A DNA stretch of 64,000 bases from Salvia splendens. Lineage: Eukaryota > Streptophyta > Magnoliopsida > Lamiales > Lamiaceae. The translations under genes were made by a program, and so were the position numbers. Below are positions 36,623 through 48,277 of this stretch, piece by piece; position 1 is the first letter of the stretch, and the number at the start of each line of letters is the position of its first letter. The notes below the pieces were generated by a model. It was not told the origin of the DNA, searched no databases, and saw only the letters and a program-made list of their open reading frames with translations. The stretch is taken from the NCBI RefSeq assembly GCF_004379255.2, contig NC_056047.1:27852293-27916292 (forward strand). The letters run 5' to 3'.

Positions 36623-36820
36623 ATGCAAGATTCAAAATATTGACACTAAACCTCTGTGTTTGCGTGAATACCAGAAAGAGAAAGAAATCTCTCTGTGTGA
36701 AAATGATGGATATCTCCACTAAGCAACGAGCACAACCATTAGAGCAGGCCTCTCCCCCCTACTCCCTCGTTTTGAAAAGCGACTACAAAAATTGCATGTT
36801 TTTGGACGATTCTGCTTTGT
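36623..36820. other. Low-copy looking DNA, target of LINE-I
   Basis: AT-rich sequence with no recognised element or gene. It ends in the left target duplication TGGACGATTCTGCTTTGT (36803-36820), and the same sequence continues at 48311 after LINE-I. Confidence 0.6.
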
Positions 36821-39009
36821 TTTTTTTAAAAAAACACCTTCACTGTGGAGGGTTCGTGGGACCCTCATCCCTATATTTCATGTCAAAAGACGATTACAGG
36901 CGATCTGGCTATGCCTAGGTGAACAAAAACAATGTACAAAGCACACTAAGACAATTGCGCCACAAGAGTAAGGAGAGGTCATGCCATAAGTGGCTCGACA
37001 ACTGCGTACTCTACGGCGTCCGCTAGACTCAAGATCGAGGGCCTTATCCCGGCCGAGGCGCTACTCGCGGTCGTCATTTCTAACCCGAATATTGGGGATT
37101 CCCCTCTCCTCCAATCGGACAATGGCTTTGAGCAATCATGGTGCATTATGGGCTGATATCCGAAGGGGGGAAAGTTGTTCAAATCCCATCTTGGCGAGCA
37201 TATCTGCCGCTTTGTTACCCTCCTGGTGGATGAAGGTTGCGCAGATGGTGTGCTGCTATTTATGGGAGCGTAGGCGGGCCATGACTAGACGAATGTGTGT
37301 CGGACCCCACGCTGTCCCATTAAATAGTTTGATCACTTGTTCAGCGTCCGATTCAATCCAAATGGGCCGATTAAATTCTTTGGCCAGCTCCAATCCGTGA
37401 TAGATGGCCATGAGTTCGGCCTCCAGGGCCGAATGTGCGTCGAGGGGGATTGCATAAGCGGCAAGCATCTTTCCGGAGTGGTCTCAGACTATACATCCCC
37501 CTCCTCCCTTGTTTGTTGCGGCCATGAATGCTCCATCCGTATTGAGCTTGACCCACGATTGGTTTGAAGGGTGCCATTTGATCAGCATGGCGATCATTCT
37601 CGGCCTCCCTGGCTCAGCTTGGCACAGTATCTCCATTTTGAGTTGCACACCTTTCCAGTGTTTTGGCCTGATCCCCCCATTGGCCATGCTGTTCCGGATG
37701 AACATTTGGACCTGCCAAACCACGTTAAAAGGTTTGAATTGGACCTGCTCGTGGCGGCTCCTATTGCGCTCTGCCCAGATGAACCAAAAGATGAGGTATG
37801 GCATGGTCCGACAAAGGTGCTTCGTGTCTTGTTGTTTGATCCTCCGTGACCAGACCTCAAGCCTCTCCGGAATGGTATCATTGATTCGGATGGATGGGGT
37901 CGTGCCTTCAAACCACCCATCAAACTCTCTCCACACTCTAGTTGCTCCCCATCCTTGGATGAACAAATGTTGGAGGGACTCCGTGTTCGGTCTTTGGGGA
38001 CAGCACTGGCATTTTGACGCCATCTCAATATTCCGCCATTGGAGTTTAGAGTCAACCGGGATTCGATTCGACAACAGTCGCCAGTTGAATATTGCTATTG
38101 ATTTGGTGAGGTCAGCCTTCCAAACATCGTCAAGCCCCTGGATTCTAAGCCTTCTCGAGTGGATAGTTTCCCATGTCGTGGACACCGAAAAGTCCCCAAC
38201 CCGGGAGAGGGACCATCTCGGGACTATCGACTTGTCTATGATCTGTGCAATCACCTGCTTAGAGATCCCGGCCAGGTATTGGAGTAACTGGAGCTTGGCC
38301 TCATCCCGTGATCCTTCCCTCATGAAGTCCGCCACCAAGGTTAGCGGGGCACCTCGGTCAACGATGCTAAGCTCCCTAAGGGCCGTGTTATCGAGCCAAA
38401 TATCATCCCAGAAGTAGATTTCTCCCTGGCCTACCACCCATCTGATGTGGGGATTGGCTTGGGCACGCGCTCTCAGGAGTCTCTTCCACGTCGGGCTGTT
38501 ACTCCCCGATGGTCTGGCCGCCAGGGGAGACACCTTAAAGCATTATTTGGCCTTCATATACTTCGCCCAGAGTGAGTTTTTTCACGAAATCGCCATCACA
38601 ACTTAATATTGAAGGCTCGGAGGACTTCTTTGAATTTGCGAATTCCTAGCCCCCCCTCGGCAGTCGGGCGACAAGTTTGGTCCCATCCTATATCCAATGC
38701 GTCTTCTTTTTGTCATTTGTCAAGCCCCAAAAGAAGCGGGCCAATTGTTGGTCAAGGAGTTTGAGAACCTCGGCCGTGGGCTCGATGGCATGGAAAATAT
38801 AGAGTGGCACCGCCTCAAGCGTGCTTTTGATAAGTGTTAGCCTTCCTCCAAAAGATAGGTGTCGGTGTGCCCAGCCAGATATTCGTGCAGCTATCTTTTC
38901 CCGAAGGAACATAAACATATCTGTTCGCTTGACACCACGATATATAGGAACCCCCAAGTAGAGGAAGGGAAAGGTACCTCGTGAGAAGCCTCCCTCGGAT
39001 TGTATGAGA

Positions 39010-39717
39010 TTTTTTTTATCAAACACCTTCATGGTGGAGGGTTCGTGGGTCCCTCATCCCTATATTTCGAAAGGAGATGTATACAAAACATGGCCATACC
39101 CTAAAGTGGTATGCCAACACCAAAATCAAGAGTAGTATGCGGTCCGGTCTCATGGGCCCGGACCTCATCCTACTCCCTTCCAAACCTCAAATTACAATTA
39201 AACCAAAACCAAAAACTATACACTCCTGTCATCCGATGTGCGAACCTCAAATTACAATTAGGCCAGCCCATGCGCTACTCGCGGTCGTCGTATCTAACCC
39301 AGATTTTGGGGGTTCCCCTCTCTTCTAGTCGGACAAAGGCTTTTAGCAAACGAGGTGCATTAAGGGCCGATATCCGAAGGGGGTAGTGTTGTTCAAGTCC
39401 CATCTTGGCGAGCATATCTGCCGCTTTGTTACCCTCCCGGTGGATGAAGGTTGCACGGATGTTGTGCTGCTGTTTGTGGGAGCGTAGGCGGGCCATGACT
39501 CGGCGGATGTGTGGTGGCCCCCACGCCGTCCCATTAAAAAGTTTAATCGCCTGGGCCGCGTCCGACTCGAGCCACACCGGCCGGTTAAATTCCTTGGCCA
39601 GCTCCAATCCATGATAGATGGCCATGAGTTCGGCCTCCAAGGCCGAATGTGCTTCGAGGGGGACTGCAAAAGCGGCAAGCATCTTTCCTGAATGATCTCG
39701 GACTAGCACTCCCTTCG
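39010..39717 (-). mobile_element. LINE-J, short 5'-truncated LINE (RNase H plus 3' UTR)
   Basis: Begins in sense within RNase H (GVLVRDHSGKML), runs through the stop at 39275-39277 and the 3' UTR, and ends in a short poly(A) (T run at 39012-39019). It sits in LINE-I ORF2 between YIAECHEG and LIQSEGG. No target duplication is seen; instead about 6-8 target bases are missing. RNase H motifs ALEAELMAI, LESDAAQA and HREGNKAAD are intact. Its frame fuses by chance to the upstream LINE-I RT, giving a 347-codon RT-RNase H open frame (40318-39275). Confidence 0.82.
39141..39164 (-). other. LINE-J 3' UTR hairpin
   Basis: GGTCCGG pairs with CCGGACC, with the G-C inner pair also seen in LINE-K rather than the A-T pair of LINE-A, LINE-D and LINE-E. 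Confidence 0.7.
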
Positions 39718-40331
39718 TGGCATTCGGCAATGTAGTAGCTGCTCTTTGATATGTTGATTTGCTGCCCAGACACCTTCTCATAATCATCAAGGCATGAACG
39801 GAGCCGCCTAAGGGATGTAGTCGCCGCTTGAGTAAAAATGATAACATCGTCGCGTAGGCAAGTTGACTGATCTCCATGCACCGTCGGGTTGCTTTATAGG
39901 TCATGTCCCTCTGCCCCACAATAAGCTTGTCGAGTACCCTTGATAAGTATTCTGCCGCTATCACGAACAAGGTCGGAGAGATGGGATCGCCTTGTCTAAG
40001 TCCGCGAGTTGATTTGAAGAACCCCGAGGGGACGCCATTGATTATCACCGAGAACCAACATGAACCAACACATCTTTCTATCATGGATATCCAAGGAATT
40101 GGGAAACCCATTTGACGAAGCACTTTAACAAGGAATGTCCACTGGACTCGGTCGTAGGCCTTAGCCATGTCAATCTTAATCGCCACGTTCGGGGCTGGGG
40201 CACATTTCGAGATCTCATGGAACATCTCTTGAGCATGGAGGACATTATCGTTGAGGAGTCGGCCTTTCACAAATCTACTCTGATTTGGTGAGATAAGACG
40301 TGGGAGGAGGGGGGCCAACCTCGTCGAATGA

Positions 40332-41449
40332 CGGATGTGCCGAGATGGAGGCTTTCACACAATGGGGAGTTCTCGCTAGCATCAACTTGGGAGACCATCC
40401 GAACTCAAAGACCTATCATCCAAGGCCTTGATGACTTATGGAAAGCAGGCCTCACGTCTTCTATTGCTATCTTCATTTGGAGACTCCTATCCAACCGAAT
40501 TCCGGTGGATACGAAGCTACAGTGGAGGAGAATGGAAATGGCATCTAAGTGCCAATGCTGCCCTCATAGACCGGGCATCGAATCACTGCAGCATCTCTTC
40601 ATCCAAGGGGCTGGCGCCCGAGGTGTGTGGAGGGAGTTTGACTCCTGGTTCGAGGGATCTTCACCACCTCTCCGGATCAATGACACCATCCCAGAGAGGC
40701 TCGAAGTTTGGGCACGGAGAGTCCAACAACCCGGTAAGAAACACCTCAGCCGGGCAATGCCGTACCTTATTCTTTGGTTCATTTGGGCTGAGCGTAACAG
40801 GAGTCGTCATCAATCGGTGCAATTTAAGCCTTTCAATGTGGTATGGCAAGTGCAAATGTTCCTTAGAAATAGCATGGCCAATGGATCCTACAAACCGAAG
40901 CATTGGAAAGGAGTCCGCCTCAAGATCAACGTCCCGAGTCAGGCCGAGCCACGAAGGACCAGGCCCCTCGCGATGGTGGTCAAATGGAACCCGCCGGATG
41001 AACCGTGGATCAAACTCAACACTGACGGAGCATACATGGAGGCAACGGATAAAGCCGGGGGGGGAGGTCTTGTTCGTGACCACGAGGGCAACATGCTTGC
41101 AGCCTTTACCTCCCCACTCGACGCTCGCTGCAGAATTCAGAAGGCCTATTTGGGTTGAGTCGGATGCACAACAAGCGGTTAAGCTCCTAAATGGCACGCA
41201 CTGGGGTCCGGCCCATATTTGTCGGGTGATGGCACGACTAGCAATCCTCAAGCGCCAACAAGACACCCGTATCACCTTCATCCACCCGGAAGGGAATAGA
41301 GCAGGAGACCTCCTCGCCAAAATGGGATTAGAAAGAAATGACTACTGGCGTATGAATGCCCTCACGGCACAAGGCACCTCACAGCGATGATTAGGATGGA
41401 TGCAATGGGTATCCCGAACATTCGGGTCCATAATGAAGAGGAAGAATAG
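40332..41449 (+). pseudogene. LINE-K ORF2 C-terminus, RNase H deleted in part
   Basis: Carries the linker, the CQCCPHRPGIESLQH zinc motif, the basic stretch and the start of RNase H (LNTDGAY). The G run at 41057-41064 is in frame here, unlike in LINE-C. About 50 bases present in LINE-C at 18611-18660 are missing near 41121, removing the catalytic SALEAEL segment and shifting frame. The rest continues through VESDAQQ and the FIHPEGN box (Pro replacing the usual Arg) to a stop near 41449, with another small indel near 41370. It is an inactive fragment. Confidence 0.88.
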
Positions 41450-41527
41450 GCTCGAGTTTTTGGTGGAAAGGATTATAGTCTTTCTTTTGTTGAATTGTAT
41501 TTTACCTTTTGAAAGGGAGTATGATGT

Positions 41528-41551
41528 GGTCCGGGCTTGTGGAACCGGACC
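41528..41551 (+). other. LINE-K 3' UTR hairpin
   Basis: GGTCCGG (41528-41534) pairs with CCGGACC (41545-41551). Compared with LINE-A, both partners of the inner pair have changed (A-T to G-C). Confidence 0.7.
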
Positions 41552-42156
41552 GCATACTACTCCTAATTTTCGGGTAGGCACACCACTTTCGGGTGTGGCC
41601 ACGTTTTGTATTCAACCACTTTTGAAATATAGGGATGAGGGACCCACGAACCCTCCACCGTGAAGGTGTTTGATTAAAAAAAAAAAAAAAAAAAAACCTC
41701 GTCGAATGAATCTTTGTAATGACCTTGTTGATGACAGTGCATAGGCTGATGGGTCGATAGTCACCCCATGAGTCCGTCGATGGTTTCTTGGGGATGAGAA
41801 CAATACTTGTTGCCGTGACACTTCGCGGGAGGTAAGCTCCTCGAAAGAATTGGCAAATTGCTGCGACCACATCCCGTCCAATAATTCCCCATCATGCTTG
41901 GAAGAAAGTGGCCGTGAAGCCATCCTGGCCTGGTGCACTATCACCCGAGATGCCAAAGACAGCTCGTTTAACCTCCTCCGCTTCCGGTTCTCTAACTAAG
42001 GAACTCATGTCATCCGAGGAATGGAGTTGATTTATGAGGCTAAGGTCCGGCTCCACCAGCAACATAGGTTCGGGGGCAAGGAGCTTTTGGAAGAATTGCA
42101 CCGCCTAGTTCTTGATCTCCGTTTCATCCGATACTTCGCGTCCATCAAGGTTGATC

Positions 42157-42275
42157 TTGTGGATGCGCGCATCCGGATTCTCTTTTGCTTAACCCATCGT
42201 AGCGTGGCTTAACCCATCCGGATTCTCTTTTGCTTAATCTTGTGGATGCGCATTCGGATTCTCTTTTGCTTAAAA
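42157..42275 (-). repeat. Short tandem duplications inside LINE-I ORF2
   Basis: The plus-strand motif CGGATTCTCTTTTGCTTAA occurs three times (ending at 42192, 42237 and 42273), with the preceding TTGTGGATGCGC present at the first and third. Full-length LINEs have one copy at this place (RIHKI, KQKRIR codons), so this is a local expansion. Confidence 0.8.
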
Positions 42276-44183
42276 TCTCGTATTCGTATCTCCCTCCGTG
42301 AGCCATCGTAGCGTAGCTTTTTGGCGCCAGAAGTCTTCCTCCATTCTGAGGAGGCAAATATACTCGGCAATGAGTTGTTGATTTTCATTCTATTTTTGGG
42401 TGACAGCCTATCTTCGAAATCAGCTTGGGCCATCGCTATTTTCTCTTCCATGCCCCTAAGGTTGGAATGAATATTCCCAAAGACCTCCTTACTCCATTTC
42501 TTCAAAGTTTTCTTGACTCTCGCAAGCTTAATTTGGAGGTTGAGGAGTCCCTCAGCTTCCGTCGGCATGCCCCAATCTTCTCGAACCAAGTCAAGAAATC
42601 CATCGTGCCGGATCCACATATTTTGAAAGCGGAAGGGACTACTCCCAGAGTGGGTGCTCGCCAACTTGCACCTAAGCAGCACTGGTCCATGGTCCGAGGC
42701 AACCCATGGGAGGTTTGTTGCCCTTACAGCTTCAAAAAGTCGGGTCCACGGCTCACTCACCAGCACCCTATCTAACCTTTCGAAGAGGCCATTCTTGGCC
42801 CATGTGTGATCCGAACCATCGTAGCCTGGGTCAAGTAGTCTGCAGTCCTCAATCGCTTCGGTGAAGTCAATCATCTCCGTCTGCCGGTTAGTGTCACTTC
42901 CATCCCTATCTCGTGTGGAGAGAATAGTGTTAAAGTCCCCACCAATGATCCAAGGCAACCCTTCAGTGGTTGTTGAGGTTTCTCTCATTTTGTCCCATAG
43001 CATGATTCGCTCCCCTCTTGTACACTTTGCATACACGGCCGAGACCATGGTGGAATTTGGTAGTCGTGGGCAGGAGTATCGACCGTGAAGCATCTGATCC
43101 GTATCATCCACAATCTCAAAGTCAGCCTCTTCCTCCACGAAAACCCAAATCTTCCCATTGGAATTCGAGGCCTTGAAGGTCAACCCCACCGCTTTTGAAA
43201 ACTTCTCCAGATTTGGGGTCGTGAGCGGTTCCATAATTGCAAGAAAATTTATGTTGTGAGATTTGATTAGCCTTTTTAGGACGTTTTGAGTTGGCGCATT
43301 CGCGATCCCCCTAACGTTCCAAAACATGAAGTTAATTGACATGATTAACAAGAGGGGTACGTACCCGGGGGGTGTGAAGGCCCTCCTTGGAATTCAATGA
43401 TTTGAAGATCGTTTCCTCCTTGGCATAATCGACTTCCATGGGGTTGGAATTCGCCCCATCCTCTTTATTGTAAGGGGGCATGTTCATTTCCCAATCCTCG
43501 TGGTCTCCATCGTCATTTTCTACGAAGTTTTCATTGGCCATGAGGGAAAAATACCGGTTGGTGCTCATGTGGCTTTCCAAGTCTTGTGCTTCGGCCTTCT
43601 CAAGATCGAAGTGTCGAAACGAACCACTCGGTCTCCCTTGGCCAGCCGCGAGTGCAGGTTCATTTTGTATTTCGGTGATATTTCTTTTCAAAGCGCTTTC
43701 CCAGAGAGGAGGATCTAATGATCGGGGCTCTAGGGTGGTTGGGGCTCCGAGGCCCACTTCAGTCCTCCCTATTATGATATGGGACCATGTCCATGCCATG
43801 TTCTCCATGCAAGCCGCCCATGATGAGGTTATGTTGTAGTTCCGTTAAGATGATCTCGTCGGGGGCAGTTTTGTAAAATCAATCTCGATGCAAATTCAGG
43901 CGAAGGATAGCCGAGACTTGTTAGCCGTTGCCCGATCTACTTGAATTGGCGTGCCAAGTAGCTTGCCAATGGCAAAAAGGGCTGATTGATCGAAGAGGTG
44001 GATGGGGAGGCCAATTAGATTGCACCAAATTGCCGCAATGGGTGATTCGCAATATGCATCAAAATCAGGTGACCACTTGAATACTCTCAACGGGTGACAA
44101 TCAACGAACCACACCAGGGTGCCTTTAGGGCTACTAAGGAGCCGAGCATAATCCGCGATGTCCTCGAATACAAGTATGTGTTT

Positions 44184-46573
44184 TTTTTTATAGAAACACC
44201 ACGGGGGTGGAGGGTTTAGGCGGACCCACACCTGTGCATTACCAAAGTCAATTGTAACGAACAACCAAAACACCGAATCGCCCAAAAGTGACGATTCGCA
44301 ACAACCAATTAGAGTACAACGAGGGCCTCCCTATCAATCAGAGTGGTCATTAATGTACTCTTAGCAATACTATTACAATTGAAGTGACGGAACCTTCCCA
44401 TGACAAAACATAACTCCATCCCTCAATTGAGACCCGCAATAGGGATACCCCCGCGATGGATAATCCTTCCCGGATCAAGTTCCTCGATGAAGCCTTCCTT
44501 CTCCCGATCGGGGAGCCCACATGAGACATTCATTGAGCAACTGCTCGGCTCGTTCGCGCTAGGTTCATGTCGAAGAAATGAAACCGTAGCCACGTTGTCT
44601 TTTGAGCGCCAGTAATCGATGTGTTGAGCTTTGGAGTGCGTTTCTCCCTTACGAGCCTTGCCTTTCCTTTTCCGTGACACCAATTGGAACCCATCCTCAT
44701 CCACACTTGGTTGAATCCCAAAGGCCACTCTTGAGCTCAGCGGATCGGCATCCATTGTGCCCTCCTTGTTCTCCTCTTGGTTGGCACTTTCTTTCCCCTT
44801 GTTCTTGTGATCAATGTTCGGTGAAGTGCCAACCATAGTCGACGCCTTTTGACGCCACTCTCGGCGGGTGGCCTTGGGGACAAGGTTCGAGTAAGCCTCC
44901 TTCGTTGGTCCACGGCTATCCTTGCCTCCTCCATGTGACTTCCTTCCCGATGCGTGACAATCATCTTTCACGTGCCCAGCATGCTTACAATTGGCACAAA
45001 ACAACGGAATACGATCCCATGCCACTTTGTATCTTGATTCTCTTCCACGGATATTGATGATAATCTCTTCCGTCGGGGGGATAGAGATGTCAATCTCTAC
45101 ACATATCCTAGCGAAGGAGAGATAGGTTTGATGAATTGTGGCATGGTCGGCTTGTAATGGCTTGCCTAGGAGTTTGCCATGATAGCCGATTCCTCATATA
45201 GATGGGCTGGGATTCCAATGATGTTACACCAAACGGCAACAATCGGCGTTTCAAAGAAGGTATCAAAATCCGACGCCCATTTGAACACCCTCATCGGGTG
45301 GATACCAACATACCAATTCGAACTCCCACTAGGACCATTTAAAACCTTAGCATAGTCGGCCACCTCTTGGAATTGGAGTAAAATGTGCTCATTCAAGTAT
45401 TTCCAAGAGAATGAGCCAACTAATCCCAACCCTCCTAGGGTGTTTTTAATTTGATATGTGGATGGGAGCGAATGGGAGAACTTTCCAATAATGGCTAGCC
45501 CTAGCTTCTCCGAGAGGTAATCCGTTTCTAAATCGGAAAAGGAAAAGGATGGTATACCTTCAAAACATCCGGCTATCCCCAAGGATTTGATCTTGCCGGC
45601 GTCCAAGACGATTGGCTCGGCCTTTTGTGGGTTGTGCGCGGCTGATGCTCCCTCCACGGGCCCCATACCCAAGTGAATGAGGGGTTCTTTCGCCGCCTTC
45701 CAAGTTTTCGCCGGCGACGCCATCTTTTCCGGCGAGGATTCCGGCGGCTGAGCACCGGGAACTCGGTCCCCCTTGCATTCATCCAAGACGAGGTGAGGTG
45801 AGGGAGGATGTGTGGCACATGTTGTTGCATTTGAATTCAAATTGGCATTTTCGAAAAATGGACCAACAAATCCTTGCCCATGCAAAGTGGAGTTTGGCCT
45901 ATCCTCCTTTTGTGAGTCACATGCAACCACACCCTCACATGCCACCCCAACAACTAGCATAGGATTCACGTGGGGTGTGGTACTTGCATCATGTGGATGG
46001 TTGACCAACTCCAACTCCTTTCGTGCTTCACCAAGATTCCGGCCATCCGGCGCGTACGACGTTCCGGCCACCACCTCGTGGTCGAGACCAACCCTTTCAC
46101 GATTTGGAGCATTCTCATCCTTTGCCATTTGAGCTAAAGTGCTCAAGATTTCCCCAATAAGGACTCTCTTATTTTCCGGCGACTCATTTTCTTCTCCATG
46201 GTGTTTGGCGAAAATGCAATTAGCCATTTCAAAGACCATCTTCTTCTTAGCCGTAATAACCTCTGAACCAGTTTCGAGGCCAGCGCATTTGAGGGCACGT
46301 CGTGATTTCTCCGGGTGCGGCGTGCCAACCCTTTTTGTTTTTGTCCGTGCTATTGAGTGGAAGTTCCATTCCGGCGAGGAGAGGGGCTGCACCGGGTGAA
46401 TCAAGGTCGCGGCATCCCCCTCCGACGACTTATCACCGGCCTTCACCATTTGTGGGATGCAACAATCACATTTCACCTCCCTCAAAGGGGAGGGAGGAAG
46501 AGAGGGCGAATTCTAGAGAGAAGGGAGAGCTTCTCACTCTACTCACGGCTTACCAAAGAAGCGTTTGATTTGC
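44184..46573 (-). mobile_element. LINE-H, ORF1-only LINE (half-LINE), near full length
   Basis: Minus strand, 2,390 bases: a 5' UTR with the GAGAAGCTCTCCCTTCTC motif seen at other LINE 5' ends (46510-46545), ORF1 (46485-44423), a 3' UTR of about 230 bases and a short poly(A). ORF2 is absent. The 14-bp duplication ACAAGTATGTGTTT (44170-44183 and 46574-46587) lies in LINE-I ORF1. The 3' UTR and ORF1 are those of LINE-M. About 25 bases at the 5' tip (46549-46573) are not recognisable as LINE sequence. Confidence 0.92.
44423..46485 (-). pseudogene. LINE-H ORF1, one small deletion
   Basis: ATG at 46485 (MREVKCDCC). The N-terminal half is Pro/Glu-rich and unlike that of LINE-C. The DUF4283-like block runs from EGIPSFSFSDLE near 45560 through IGKFSHSLPSTYQ, WKYLNEHILLQF and HPMRVFKWASDFD. 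Near 45178 a loss of about seven bases, judged against LINE-M (AIGKLLG), shifts frame. From about 45170 the frame continues to the CCHC knuckle CANCKHAGHVKDDC near 44985 and the tail GGIPIAGLN, with TGA at 44423-44425. Total length would be about 680 codons. It binds nucleic acid if it acts like other plant LINE ORF1 proteins. Confidence 0.87.
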
Positions 46574-48245
46574 ACAAGTATGTGTTTAGCATTAATGTAT
46601 TTCCAATTGAACCCACGACTAAATTTAATGTTTCCAAGAGCCTTTTGAATTTGAAGGGCGGTCGGAATGGAGTGTGAGAACTTACCTACTACGGCGTGTC
46701 CAACATTCGCAGCAAGTTTTTGGATTTCCGCCCCGGAGAAGTAGATCGAAGGTAAGCCATTGGAGGTTGACGCATACCCAACGTTTTGGATCTTTTCCGG
46801 AACAAAGACTTGTGGTCCGTTGGAGTCGGGCGTCTCCTTGATCATGTCCGCCAAAGATTGACGCGGGTTGGTACGCTTCGGGGCAGTCTCGGACACTCCG
46901 GCATGATTGGTGTTAGGCGGGCCCCCTTCTGCTCCCTTCCGTACCTTGCTTTGGCTCCCCTCCATGACCTTTGTCCGGTTCGTCCGAAACTAATCGACCA
47001 TGGCTATCGGCTAGGGGTTGGGTGTCGGAGTCTCCATAGTCCCCTCGGCCCCGGGGATGCTAGGTGCCACTATATTCGCCTCGCTTCCGGCTGCAAAGGC
47101 ATTTGCGTTATTCTTCCCCGCGAGTTGCTCCGGTCCTCTAGGCTACGGCTTCGACCATGCCACGAACGACCTTGGCTGCGGGGGTAAAAGCCTTCTCAAG
47201 GGGGGAAATTCCTCAACGGAGGGGGTGAAAGCCGCCGAGGGGGGTAGGGCTACTGGCTCGAGCACCGGGTGGTGCGGAAGTTGCGCTTGCTCGAACATAT
47301 GCTCATCCTCCGGCTGGTCGGCGGTGAGTAGGGGTTGTGCGGTCATGGTGTCTAGCATATCCACCGAATCCAAGGCTGCAAGGTGTAGGAGATGGGTTGT
47401 TTTTGGCTCCATTAGCCCTCCAACGGCTAGGGCATCACGTGGCATTCCAAGTGGGCAAGTCGCCAAGCCACTTTCAAAAAGAGCTTTTGTTCCCATTTCC
47501 AAATCCGGCATGTTGACTTCCACCACTTCCAATGCACCTTTTGCTTTAGCTGCCGCATGAACTTGTGATTTGTCATGATCCGGAGGGGTCACGTCCTCCT
47601 CCTCGACGGCATGTACGTCGCCGGCAACAGCACCGGCATCTTGGCCGGACTTGTTATCCGAAACATTCTCTATTTCATCCGGGCGTCCGTTGTCCCCCTT
47701 TTCACTAGTTGGGCTCGCCGGGAAGATGCTTCCTTTGCATTTAGGGCTCCCGGTTGGGGATATCTCTTCCGACCCGAACTCGATTCTCTTCCAAGGTTGT
47801 TTGTCCTCCGGAAGGGGGGAAGGAACAAACCTTTTCCGGCCGTTCCCTTTGGTTGGAGGAGCCGGCGTGCTTTTCCTCATTTTGAGTTTCGATTTAGAGG
47901 GCTTCATGGTCGGTTTCTTGGGGGGTGGCTTTGGGCACGAAGCCTATTGCAAGCTGAAAGTCATGGGCTGGTCCGAGCTAGCCGCCCCATTGTCGGGGTC
48001 CGGTGGGTCAGCCATTGCCGTGGCCAGCCGGACGGGTTGTTCGAGAGGTATAAGGGGTATGTGTTTCACGGGACAAGAGGTGGCGCAAGCGAGGGGTGGA
48101 CGAGGCCTAGGAGGATGGTGAGGGGGAGGTGGTTGTCGGAGTGAGGCGGGGGAGGGTATGGCGAGAAGGCGTGAAGGCAGTGTTGGACAATGACGGGTTG
48201 TTCACCGGCGGCGGAGTACAAAACGTGAGTCAATGGGGAAGAATT

Positions 48246-48277
48246 CTTAGAGAGAAGGGAGAGCTTCTCTCTCTAAG
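48246..48277 (-). promoter_or_regulatory. LINE-I 5' end hairpin
   Basis: On the plus strand CTTAGAGAGAAG (48246-48257) pairs with CTTCTCTCTCTAAG (48264-48277), 12 base pairs with a two-base bulge. It is at the same place as the LINE-C hairpin but has a different outer pair (T-A instead of C-G). Confidence 0.6.

Larger units (their letters stand above)
40332..41694 (+). mobile_element. LINE-K, 5'-truncated LINE of the LINE-C lineage
   Basis: Starts inside ORF2 (DVPRWRLSHNGEF), ends in poly(A) (from 41676), and is flanked by the 15-bp duplication AACCTCGTCGAATGA (40317-40331 and 41695-41709) in LINE-I RT. It is nearly identical to 17823-19235 of LINE-C, pointing to a recent common source. Confidence 0.94.
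37061..43342 (-). pseudogene. LINE-I ORF2, broken and interrupted
   Basis: ATG at 43342, two bases after the ORF1 stop; MSINFMFWNVRG. The endonuclease (43342-42600) is open, with GGDFNTI and SDHGP. Short tandem repeats disrupt the RT N-terminus at 42150-42275. LINE-K interrupts at the codons for ITKIHSTR. The RT block PNQSRFVKGR to GLRQGDPISP is intact (40290-39990), but a one-base loss near 39850 frameshifts the YADD box. LINE-J interrupts just after YIAECHEG. The thumb, zinc motif and RNase H follow at 39009-37061. A TGA near 37141 precedes the normal terminal TAG at 37061-37063. Inactive as it stands. Confidence 0.88.
43345..48015 (-). pseudogene. LINE-I ORF1, broken and interrupted by LINE-H
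   Basis: The likely start is the ATG at 48015 (MADPPDPD, like LINE-C MPDPPTNP). A TAG occurs near 47945. The frame from 47907 covers the Pro-rich N-terminal region to a stop near 47143. The conserved domain resumes at about 46880 (SLADMI) and runs through VGKFSHSIPT to INAKHILVQ, where LINE-H interrupts. It continues at 44169 with FEDIADYARLL to SRLSFA, then frameshifts. The CCHC knuckle region is largely deleted near 43850. The acidic tail and stop (TAA at 43345-43347) remain. Confidence 0.85.

Noticed and set aside
39275..40318. Novel short reverse transcriptase-RNase H gene
   Set aside because: It is a fusion frame made by LINE-J inserting into LINE-I, with a frameshifted YADD active site.
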